Part shown: positions 13,201 through 25,200 of the stretch, in pieces
How the letters are laid out: each line of letters begins with the position of its first letter
How positions within the stretch are numbered: the first letter of the stretch is position 1
NCBI RefSeq assembly: GCF_040802235.1
Contig: NC_133161.1
Location: 45,559,001 to 45,623,000 of the forward strand
Length of the DNA: 64,000 bases
Source of the DNA: Manis javanica
Taxonomy: Eukaryota > Chordata > Mammalia > Pholidota > Manidae
Reading direction: 5' to 3'
Position numbers and translations under genes: made by a program
The notes under the pieces: model-generated
The model's input: the letters and a program-made list of their open reading frames with translations, nothing else
Database searches by the model: none
Told to the model about the DNA's origin: nothing

Positions 13201-16200
13201 ATTCTGGGAGCTAGAGATCAACCAGTGAATAAAACTGATACTGTTCCTGTCCTCCAGGGCTTACACTGTATTGGGGGAGACAGGAGACAGGTGCATAATG
13301 TGTCAGGAGTTGACAAATGCTTTGAAGAAAGTGATAAGGCAGCATGAAGATAACAAAAGTAATGAGGCTGGAAGGGCTGCTATCTTACAGACATTGATCA
13401 GGGAAGACCTCTCCGACAAGGTACCTTTGACCAAAGACCCAAACGAGGCAGGGAGTGAATCCCCTGGGTGTTTGGAGAAAGTGTCCCATAAAAGGAACAG
13501 TATGGGCAAAGAGCCCAGAGGAGGGAGTGTGCTTGGAATATTCTACAAATTTCAGGTGATATGTGTTGTTGGAGCAAAATGAGGTGGGGGAGAGTGGTGG
13601 TGGTGGTGGACAGCTTGTGGTCTTAGGAGCCATGATTGGACTTTCTGACTTGGAGTGAGGCAGGAATTCACTGGAGGATTTGGAGCAGACACTGGTCTTA
13701 CTCGACTTGGGCTTTAGATGAATCACTCAGGCTGCAACGAAGAGCAGGGAAACCTGTTAGCAGGTTCCTGTGGCCTCCAGGTGAGAAATGACAGTGGCTT
13801 AGGCCAGGGGGGAAAGTGGCAGGGGAGGTGAGAGAGAGCAGGTTGGGAGTGCATTTCAAAGGAGGAGCCTCTAGAGTTTACTGGTGAGTTGCATGTGGGA
13901 GCAGAAGAGAAAAAAATAAGCCCGAAATGACTCCAAAAGTTTTGGTGGAAAAAAAAAAAGGAGGGTGAGCATGCAGGAAAAGAAGAGAGGAGAGGCTGTC
14001 AGGTATCTAAGAGCAGACACACTTCAGAAGGAGTGACGATGGATTGTGGCTGACACTCTGACCACTGGATCTGGCCACTTGGAGGGTTTGCTAAGGGGCC
14101 TTACCAAGATAGGGCATGGAGCATGCCTGCGAGGACAGGAGGAGAGGAAATGGAGGTAGCATTGACTGCAAAAGGAGCAGAGAAATGTCTCAGGGGCCAG
14201 AGTAGGTCAATGGAGATATTTTATAGATACAGGCAGACCTTGGAGATATTGCAGGTTCAGGTCCAGACCACTTCAAGAAAGTGAATATCACAATCAAGTA
14301 AGGGCAAATTAAGTTTTTGATTTCTCAATGTGTGTAAGTTATGTTTATGCTATTCTGTAGTCTATGAAGTGTGCAACAGCATTATGTCAAAAATAATGTA
14401 CATACCTTAACTAAAAAATACTTTATTGCTACAAATGCTAACCATCACCTGAGCTTCCAGGGAGTCATAATCACTGATCACAGATCAACTTAACAAATAC
14501 AATAATGAAAAGCTTGAAATACTGCAAGAATTACCAAATATGACAGAGGTACGAAGAGAGCAAATGGCTCGATACAGAGTTCCTACAAACCTTCAATTTG
14601 TACAAAATTCAGTATCTGCGAAGTACAATAAAGTGCAATAAAGGAAGTATGTCTGTATTACAGCACCTCTGGTGATTCAGAGGAATAAAAGAGTAACCTG
14701 GAAAGACAGGAATAGCGGTGAGAGAGTGGAATGCAGGAAGACACCCTATGAAGGGGTGCAGTCAACAGTGACAATCAGATATGGCTCAGGTAAGCACTCA
14801 GGTAAGCACGGGTCAGCAATCCTTACTGCGCAGCTGCCCTCCACAAAGGTGGAAGTAACTTATCCACCACTGGCTGTATCTACTGACTTTCTCAATCTTG
14901 GGACAGCAAATCCTTTGATTTTATGACATGAACCACCCAGTACTGTTCAAGTCACCAATATGCTTGATGGAGGAGTTTCTTTGCTAATGAAATAACAGAG
15001 GCTAGTTTTGCTATAAGTATTTTAAAATAGGAGTTGGACTACAATGAGATACCACTTCATACCCATCAGGATGGCTACTATAAAACAAAACAACAAACCC
15101 CAGAAAATAAGTGTTGGTGAGGATGTGGAGCCCTTGGGCATTGTCATTGGGAATGGAGAATGCAAAAAACAGTGTGGTGGGTCCTCAAAAAATTAAAAAT
15201 AGAATTACCATATGATCCAGCAATCCCACTTCTGGGTATGTACACAAAATAATTGAACACAGGGTCTCAAAGAGTTATTTCTATACCCGTGTTCTTGGCA
15301 TTATTCACAATAGCCAAAAGGTGAAGCACCTGACTGTCCACTGATGGATGAACTGATTAACAGAATGTGGTATACATGGGGGAGGGGCTGGGGTGAGAGT
15401 GGGAAAGGTGAGGGGATGAGGGGGCATGAATGTTCTCAATCATAATATAAGCTGGTCTTGGGGACGGAAGTGCAGTATGGAGCATATAGCCAATGGTTCT
15501 GTAACATCTTCCTATGTTGACATATAGCAACTGCACTAGTGGTGGTGAGGATTTAATAATGTGTGCAACTACTGAATCACTGTGCTGTAGACTTGAAACC
15601 AATATAATATTATGTATTGACTATACTTCAATAAAAAAAAGAATGTGGCATACATGTACAATGGAATATTATTCAACTTTAAAAAGGAAGGAAATACTGA
15701 CTCATGTCACAAAATGGATGAACCTTGACATTATGCTTTGTGGAATGAGCCAGTCTCAAAAGTAAAATACTGTCTACTTATATGAGGTACCCAGAGCAGT
15801 CAAACTCAGAGAGCCAGAAGGTAGAATGGTGGTGGGGAGAATGGCGAGCTGTTCAATGGGCAGAGAGTCTCAGTTTTGTAGGATGGAAGGAGTTTTGGAG
15901 ATTGAGTGGATGATAACATGAATATACTTAACACTATTTATTGTACTGTACACTCAAATTTGGTGAAGATGGCAAATTTCATTTGATGTATTTTTAAACC
16001 AAAATTAAAAACAGAAAGAAAAAAAAGGAGTTAGGATGTAAACACAAATTTTTAACCAGCCACTTTCCATTAAACTGTCATGATTGGGAAGGTTTTGCTG
16101 CGAACACCAGCCTGAAGTGCTGAAGTTCAGTAATGTTATGTTCACGTTATTATGCACCCAGTCTCCAAAATGCCTTCCATCCTGCAAAACTGAGCCTCTC

Positions 16201-19200
16201 TACCCACTAAACAACAGCTCTCCATTCTCCCCACCACCATTCTACTTTCTGGCTCTCCTCCCTTCCTCCATCAAAGTCTAGATTTCTTAAGAGCACATCA
16301 GGGACTCATTTCCATCTAAATCTCTCCAGTGGGTCCGGGCATCAGGACGTTTCTGTCCACATGATGCTGGTGGTCCTCTTCCTCCCATCTCTATGTGAAT
16401 AAGTTTTTATGACCTATGTATTTTTCCCCTAAGAGTCCTCCTGGTAGGGCTTTTTTCACTTTCTGTGTGATGTGGTACAATGTACATAAGATTTACTATT
16501 AATGATGTTTAGTACATTTACGACATAGTGCAACTATCACTTCCATCTAGTTTCAGAACATTTCATCACCTGTACCCATTAGCCATTACTCCCCATTCTC
16601 CATACCCCCAGCTCCTATAGGGCAGCTGCTAAATCTACTTTCTGTCTCCAGGGATTTGCCTATATAGGCAAATACTGGATATTTTATGTAAATAGATTCA
16701 TGCAGTATGTGGTCATTTTGTCTGCTTTTTTCACTTCTGTTTTCCAGGGTCCTCCACTTTGTAGAAAGTGCTAGTACTTCATGCCTTTTTATTGTCTAAC
16801 AATAGGCCACTGCACAGCTAGAGCACAACTAGTTCATCCATTCATTAGTTGATGGACACTGGGTTGTTTCCAGATTTCGGCTATTGCAAATAGTGCTGCT
16901 GTGAATATTTGTGTATGAACTTTTGTTTGCATGCCTGTTTTCAATTCTTTTAGGTGTATACCCAGGAGTGGAATGATGGGTCATAGGGTAATTCTATGTT
17001 TAACTTACTGAGAACCTAATGCATTTTTAAAAAATTTAAAAAAGCTAGGCAAAATCATCCCACCAAAGGAAGAAAACAGCTAATAACTGCAGAATGGAGA
17101 GAGGGCAGATGGCGACTGCAGTCACTAAGCATCAGGTATCTGTGTACTCGGCATGTGTGTTGGAAGAAGAGCAAGAAAACAAGCAAGTGGGAGGAAACAG
17201 ACAAAGCTGCTTCACAAGAGCGTGGAAACACTCATCTGACAGAGCCAGCATGGCTCCCAGACCACAAAGAACTCTAACCTTGGGGAACCCGGTCAGTGGT
17301 GAGCAGGAGAATGGTAAGGAGAAATGGAACCGGACAGGCAGGACCCCTATCAGACTCCTACTGATACAGTGACAAGGTTTGACCCTGAGGCTCACAGGGA
17401 TGCCAGGAACACAGTTATTTAGTTGTACTAGGAGGCTACTTGAGTATTGCATGTCCACCAATGACACATCAATCTAAACCCATATCTTATTTCTGAAACT
17501 GCAAATGCATGTTCTGGTCTGTAGGATGTCAGTTCATTTAATAGGTTTTCTTTTTCTTTTTTTAAACTGTACCTTCCTGAGTATCAGGAGATTACCTTTG
17601 GGTGTGGGCAATGATTTGGACATGCCTCTGCGATGAGAGGAGAAACAGCACAGCCTGTCCACCACACACTGCTGGAGAGGTGCATGGACCATCACCTTTC
17701 TTCTGTCCTCAGGGACCAGGCTGCACACCATGGGCTCAAAACACAGCTAAGGTTAGATGCGAATTTACTGAGTCTGAAGGTTGAAAGACTCCACAGCATA
17801 TAACTGAGAAAGGCTGTATAACAGAAAGAAAATTTTAAGAATACTTCTCTAGAATAGTTTGGGGCAGAGATCAGCAAAATACAGTCAGCAGACCAAATCC
17901 AGCCAGTGCCTGTTTTTGTAAATAAGGTTTTATTGGTAGACAGTCATGCCGATTCATTTACATATTGTCTATGGCCACTTTTATGTTAAAACAGCAGAAC
18001 TGGGTAGTTGTGACAGAGACCATACTGCCTGCAGAGCCTCAATTAAGTCATCCCTGGCCCTTTAGAGAAAATATTTACTGACCTCTGGTGTAGGGTAGGG
18101 GTCACCAATTGAAAAGCCCCAGCGGCCAGATGGTCACATCCACGTGTTGCAGTCTGGGCATAACAGGGAGCAGGGAGGTTTGTGGCATGAAGATGGCCAG
18201 TGAGCAACCCCAGCTTAGGGAAAGGAAATGAGCCTGAAGGTATACTACTGATGGGCCTCACACATTCTCTAAGTGCGTATTTTCCAAGAGCACAGGTTTT
18301 CCTACACCACAGACAAGTGTAATGAATCATCAAGACTACATATTCTTGATTTATAACTTGGTGACAGTATAAGAAAGAGAAATTCCTTACTTCTCCCCAT
18401 AGCCATCTGTCTGGGTCACTGGGGTCAAATCTCATTTATTAAAGGCCTCTGCGGTCCTGGATCTCTGGGAGGTGCCAAGTTGACCCTGTTCATTATCCTA
18501 TCCTCCTGACCACATGGACAGGTTTCTTTCATTTACTCTGCTGACACTGGGTGCTTCTCTGGTTTTTATTTCCACCTCAAAACCAATGACTGACAAACCT
18601 AGTCATTGGTTTCCACTCCTAAGCTTACCCCTGAGCCTTGGACCTGTGTACACCCTACTCCATCTGCCCCAGAACATCTCCCCTATGCAGCACCTCAACT
18701 CACCATGGCCTTCCTGCTCCTTCTTGGTGCCACATCCCTGTCCAGGCCCAGGCAGATCCTCAGGGATTCTCAGCTCCTCCACTTCCCTACTTCCTCTCAC
18801 CATCTGATCCCTAAACCTTGCCCACCCTCACCCCAGTCCAGACTCCCACCCATTGATTCTTTTTTAAAGTATAGTTGATATACAATATTATATTGGTTTC
18901 AAGTATACAACATAATGACTCAAGGGTTACATACATTATTAAACCCTCACCCCAATTAATGTAGTTACTATACCACTGACTTCTTTAAAAAAAATTTTTT
19001 TATTGAAGTATCATTGATATACAATCTTACATTGGTTTCAAATGTACAACATAGTGGTTCAACAGTTACCCATATAAATCTTCACCCCCTCTAGTGCAGT
19101 TACTATCAACATAAAAAGATGTTACGAGTCATTGATTATATTCTCCATGCTGTACTACTGTCCCCGTGACCAACTTATACTGTGTGAATTATTAAAGGTG

Positions 19201-22200
19201 CCCCTTTACCCCCCTCCCCCACCCCACCCACCCACCCAGCTCCTCTCCCTTGGTAACCACCAGTTACTTCTCAGTGTCTATGAATCTACCGCTGTTTTCG
19301 TTCCTTCTGTTTTGCTTAAAAATATGGAATGCTTCACAAATTTGCATGTCCCGCCTTGCGCAGGGGCCATGCTAATCTTCTCTGTATCATTCCAATTTTA
19401 GTATACGTGCTGCTGAAGCGAGTACACTATCCCACTGACTCTTATAAAAGCCTTCCTGTAGGTTCTCTGACCTCGGTCTCTAATCAAGCCCCTGGTTATC
19501 CGTCTCAACCTAGGTCTAATAACGTCACTTCTCAGACTTCACCATGGCTGTGTGGGAGCAGCACTGGCTCTGCTCAGACATACTTGGGTTTGAAATTCTT
19601 GGCTGTGCCTCTAGCTTGCTGTGAGTACTTAGGCAAGTCAGTTGGCCTCTCTGGGCCTCCTTTTGCTCGGTGAAACTTCCTGCATTAGGGACTTAGGATA
19701 AGGTGCACAAAGCCCCCTCGCACAGTGCCAGGAATATCTGAGGTGGTCTACAACAGCATCACTGACTTTGCTGGTGGCGGTAGTTAGTATTTAGTGACAG
19801 TATTCCTATGCCTGTAGGTTCAAGTTCCAATGCCTTAGAAGGGATAAAGCGTCTTTCAGGTTAGGAGGAAGCAGATCTGCCTGCCCTCTTTTTGTGTTGT
19901 GGCACTCCCCATACTCAACACTCGTGGCCTCTCTGCCCTCTTTTGGTGAGCTCAGGAGCGGGAGCTAGCCTTGTGCAGCCTGGCCTTTCTGGGTCCTGTC
20001 TGAAATCTGGTGCCTGTTGATGGAGCAGTACTCTGCTCTGCTTTCCTGGCCACATGAAAGCTCTGTGAGGCAGGCCCTGTGAGTGCAGGGGGGGGCCACC
20101 TCCAGGGCCTCAGGAGTCAGCCACCCTGCCTGGGCGTCAGTGAGTCTCATTCAGGGCGCAGGCCTCGGGGGTTGGCCGCTGCGCCGTCCAACAACACGAG
20201 CTCTCAGATCTTCATCTGTCTGACTCCTGTGAACATTTCCCATGGTAGGAAAAGGGCTGTTACCTACTGGCACTCTGTCCCACCAAACCTACCCTTGCTG
20301 GCAGCATGTGTGGTCTTATCCTCGGCCCCTTACACACCAGGTAGGACTTGCTCCTAGTCCCTAAATGCCCCAAGCACTTGCCTGCCTCTTTCCTGGGTCC
20401 CCGCTGTGCTCAGCCTGGAATACCTCTCCGTCCACGTGGAAATGTTCCCTCGTGCTACACCTTCAGGTCCCCGCCCTCCACATCCCCTCACACCCACCAT
20501 GGTGCTCTTAGCCCTTCAAAGACTGATGAAGACACTCATGGTGACACAGCGAACTTCTCACACTTATGGCGCAGGAGCGGGCACAGGAGGTACTTACTGG
20601 TGCTGGATGCTCAGAGGGCAGTTCCCGTGAGTCCGCTGCACTGACACTCACACACACTGTCTCCTGCCCCCATGGCCTCATGATCTGTGTAAACCCCGGG
20701 TGAGCAGGGGTTTCCCTCCTCACATCTACCTCCTGCTCCTTTCTCTCTCTCTCCTTATTCAGCGTATTCGTATTTACATTATTATTTTAAAAGCACACAA
20801 GGTCACATCTGTCTAAACGTGCAACCCCACAGGCCAGCTGAGAAAGGCCTGCCTGGGCTGACACCAGGAGGACCTCTGTCCTGAGCAGAGAGCAAGCTCA
20901 TGCTCCCTGCTCAGCTCTGCCGGAAGCTGAACCCTAGAGAAGCTGAACCCTGAACCCTTTCAGCAGGTCCCTCTGAAAGGAGAGGGTCGAAGGGCCTGGC
21001 TCCCAGTCAGCTAACCCCTGACACTGCTGATGTTTGCACGCTGGCTTACAGATGCTTGGGTGGGGGCTTTACTCAGGGGTGGGGTGGGGAACACATTTGA
21101 TCCTCACCCCTTGTTGCTGACTCTGTGCCCCTCTAACCAGGTCTTCCCAATCCGGTCAGCTCAGCACTAGACAAGAACCGGCTCATGTTAACTAAGAGGC
21201 AGCATCCCCAGGCAGCCAAACCCCACCTTGCTTTTCTTTACTTCCTGTGCTTCTGAAATACTTGCCCTTTTGACCCCGAGGGTAAGGCCTGCCAGTGTCT
21301 TCCCCTTCCACTCTTAGGGCTGAACAGGAGAGCCAAGTGAAGGCCTCTCTGGGAGCTCGGTCACATGGTGAGGTCAGGAGGAAGCCGACTCTCACTGGGC
21401 TGAGGTTTGCAGAGCTGGAATCGCCTGGCAGCTTTCAGAAATACTGACACTTGGGTCCCCCCCAGATATTCTGATTTAGTTGTTCTAGGTGCAGCCTGTC
21501 CTTAGGAAGTTTTGAAAGCTCTCTAAGTCATTCTAATGTGTAGCTGAAGTCCAAAACCATCACCTAAAGACATTCTCCATTTCACAATCTGCCTGGGTTC
21601 TGAATTGGGGGTTTTGGAGTTCTTCACCAACTATTAGTGCAAAGCTCCTGTAGCCCATTTCACTGTTGTCTTGGGAGTGTTTAGCTCCCTAGTCAAAAGC
21701 CCCATGGAGGGGAGGGTAAGTGGTAAATTTAGATACCCAAATCCAACACCAAACAACTAACACTGGTGTTCTGTAAAAAGTATCTAAATGAATCCTTGGG
21801 GATTGGGACAAATAAATGTGAAACTTCCAGAGGTGTGCCTGACACTGTATCTGGCAATCAGATGCCACCCCAGATTACCTTCACCCACATGACATTATCC
21901 TTTCAACAGCCTGCAGCCAATCAATACACACTGAGCACCTAATTCTAGAGGGTCAGGGAAAACCAGGAGTTTTATCAAGGTGACACTTACTTCTGGGGAT
22001 CTTGCTGGGGTAAATCTTCTGGCATGGTTTGTATTCATCAGGAGGAGGAAAGTCTTCCACTGAATGGAATGTGAATTTAGACTCGAAGTCATCTGCACAC
22101 ATGGGAAATAACAAAGTTACTCTGGTTACTGTGATGACCCAAGATTTGGTAATTTTCAGGAGCTGAGCCTGCCCAGTACAAGGGTTTTAATGGCAAAGTT

Positions 22201-25200
22201 ATTTACCCTAAGATATCCACCCACTGTCGATTTTTGCTGTTTAGCTAGGACAAAGGGGATTAGGAAAAGTGAAATCAACAGCTTCTCCCCATTACCACTC
22301 CAAATTACCTTCACCCACATCTTAACGAAGCTTCTCCAGGGAGCAGTAGTGCAACAGGGAGGCCCAGGGCCCGCAGTCAGAGGTGGTGAACTTGGCAGCA
22401 ATGAGGGGCCAGCCAGGTCCCTGTGGCCTTAAGTCCTGCCTGAGCCCCTGGGAAGGGCTTTGATGGGGAGGGGAGTGCAGAACAGGTGTCCTCAGCTTGG
22501 CTGGTGGGAGGAAGCATGGCCTGTGCCCACTGGGGACCTGGGTTCCCCAAAGCAATCAGGTTCTGCCCAGAGCTCCTGATGGCAGGAGAGGGTGTTGTGG
22601 CTCTTTAAAGAATTGAGTCCCTGCTTTGCAATCTTGGTTTTGCATCTGACAGTAGCTCAGCCCATGAGGGGATCTCAAGATTTTAATCACATCTGACCCC
22701 AGGTGACTTTCCTTCCTATTTCCATATTATTGCCCTAATTGTCCCTCTGCCTGGTGAGACTTTCATCCATCCTCTCATCTTGTCCAAATCACTCTTTCAG
22801 GTTTATGCATGGATTTCTCCAAGGGGATAGACACTCACTCACAGAGTTTTATTTCTTCTCTCTAATCTCAGTCAGAAGGCTGGAGAGTGGGGTCTGGAAC
22901 CCTCCCAGAAAGCCTCAAGGGAACTCAAGTTTGCTCTGTGCTACAGTGACCCCCCTCTTCTTGCCCAGTGTGGGCCTGAAATGACAGCTCCACAGACTGG
23001 CAAACTCCCTCCAGGGCCAGGGGCACCTGCTTCCTCACCAGCAGCCAGCATGGCAGACGTGGGTCCTGCTTACCCATGATGTGCAGGCTTCCATTCCGCA
23101 GCTGACCTCCGGGCTGGGGTGGGATCCAGGCTGGGGCCTGCTGGCTCCTGCTGGAGAGCTCCGTGGTGGGTGATCTTGCAGGGGGTGCTGGGGGTGGATT
23201 CAGCTTTCCCCCACTGGTTCCTTAGAGAAGATGACAGTGTATTCAGATCCAGCAATGGGGCTGGCAGAGGCTGTAACCTTCCATGAGATGGAAGGTAGCG
23301 GGAACTGCTGGTATCATGCGATGTGGTGCGTAAAAGGGCAGTCTTCGGAGCCAACCTGCCAGGGAGTAAATCCCCGTTCTCCCACTGGTATAGTATACAA
23401 AACTCCGTGCCTCAGTTTCCTGATCTGTCAAATGGGAATAATAGCACATACACCCCTAGGGTTGTTGAGAGGGACAAACCAGTTGATTTTAGTGGCATAT
23501 AGTAAGTGCACAACTAATGTCAGCTGCTGCGATGACATCGATGATGATGGCATCCCTCATCATCAGGTTTGTGGCCCAGAGACAATGAACTGCTGCAGCA
23601 TCCTGAGAATGGGAAGGGCTCTGCAGGTGAGGCTCACGCAGAGGCGAGGTGAACAAGCTGTGGAGGGCTTGCCCCTGCCCCTGTGTTCCTGCTCACACTG
23701 GCTCCCCTGCATTGCAGACCCTCTTTGCTCCTTCCAGTCTAAGGCTACCCCACCCACCAGGGCTTAGCTCAATCCCACCTACTTCCCAGCCTTCCCTGAT
23801 GAGCTCTGTGGGAAGCTCACTCTCCTTTGCCAATACTTTCGTGTACGACCTGTTTGGAAATAACCAGCTGTTTTGGCGCATCAATGTGGACATGCTACTA
23901 TTCAGCCCACTTCTTGAAATGACAACTGCACCCCTCTTATCTGTGCCAAGATACTAACAATTACTGCATCTTTCTTTCCCCCCTAGTTGGCCTGAAACAG
24001 AAATTATTCTTTTTGTTTTGACAGAAAACTAAGTTTCACATCCAAAGACACAATGGAAGAGGCCAGACAAGCATCATGTCCTGGCCTCAAGCTGACTCTG
24101 GAGAGGATGGAGGCTCCCGGTGGGGTGCTGCTCCCCATCACCTGCTTCCATCAGAGCTCCCTGCCCCTCTGCCTTCCTTCCTCCCCATCCTCCTTCCTCC
24201 TGCTTCCTTGTCTTCCCTTCCATGGTACTGGGGTCCACTAGGATTCACCTGCTCCCACAGCAGACTAAAAGGGCTACAGGGCTGCTGGCCCCACTTCTGG
24301 ATGAAAAGCTGCCCCTCCACATGATGGGAGAGAAGGAAAGAGCTGCTGAGCCCAGTTACATGCAAAGCACATTTCAGGCACAATTTCCTCATTTAATGGT
24401 TGTAATAATCCTATCTGAAAGGTGTTATTGTTATTCCCATTTGTCAAAAAAAACCAACAAACTAGTATGACGTTACACAGGAGTGGGTGGGGAAGCAGAA
24501 TTTGAATTCAGATCTCTGACTCTAAAGCATTGCTTTTTTCACCGTCCCATGAACATTTATGAATTACAAGTGGCTCACCAGTACTAGTGCTGGCTTTTAC
24601 GGTGACCAGTCAGTGAAAAGGAGAATGATTAAAGCATCACTTCTTGTGACCAAAAGCCTTAAAAATATTCTTGCCTTTTGTCCCAGGAATTCCCTTTCAG
24701 GAACCTATCTTTTAAAAAAATACCCAAAACATAGACCATAATTGCTATAAAAGTATTTCCTGCCATATTATACATAATAACAAAAAATGGAATCAACTTA
24801 AATATCTAACACTAGAAATTTGATATATACTGATTATCATGTTAATACACTTATAGAATTGAACAATTTGACAGAATTTTAATATAATATTAAATAAAAA
24901 CAGAATAGAAAGTTACATATACAAAATAGTATTTTAACTATGTAAATATGTAGATATATTCAGAAAAAAATGAAAGGAAACACATCCAAATATGACAGTT
25001 CTTTTTCTAGGTGATGTTATGGGTGATTTCAATTTCTTTCTGTTCACTCTACAATGAGCCTGTATTATTTTTAACTCAAGGAAACTTAAGAAACTTCCTG
25101 CATCAAAAGATTTTCTGAAAGGCCTAGAAATATGTGTGTGTGTATATGTGTGGGTATGTGTTGGGGGGGGTGTGTGGGCATGGATGTTTGTGAGTGTGTT

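Larger units (their letters stand above)
9295..21990 (-). other. WIPF3: WIPF3 large intron, repeat-rich
   Basis: A 12.7 kb intron between the WASP-binding exon and the penultimate exon. It holds an L1 3' UTR, MER20, MIR copies, a long L2, a Tigger element, a nested L1 pair, a reverse L1, a hAT element, a U6-L1 chimera and a MER5A-like copy, each listed separately. About 9300-10430 has only weak L1-like traces. About 12690-13140 is an old repeat I could not classify. 17020-17860 and 19760-21400 show nothing I can name. No additional WIPF3-like exon was seen. Confidence 0.8.

Noticed and set aside
19318..19425. Functional U6 snRNA gene
   Set aside because: Bounded by an L1 target duplication, lacks the upstream U6 promoter elements, and carries substitutions; it is a retrocopy.
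21940..21990. Possible extra terminal exon right after the WASP-binding exon (reads ..FSLTL-stop in one frame)
   Set aside because: No acceptor and the wrong frame; true downstream exons were found at 9294 and 7252.
23231..23767. 178-codon plus-strand ORF
   Set aside because: Crosses a MIR SINE and begins just past the WIPF3 exon border; no recognisable domain.
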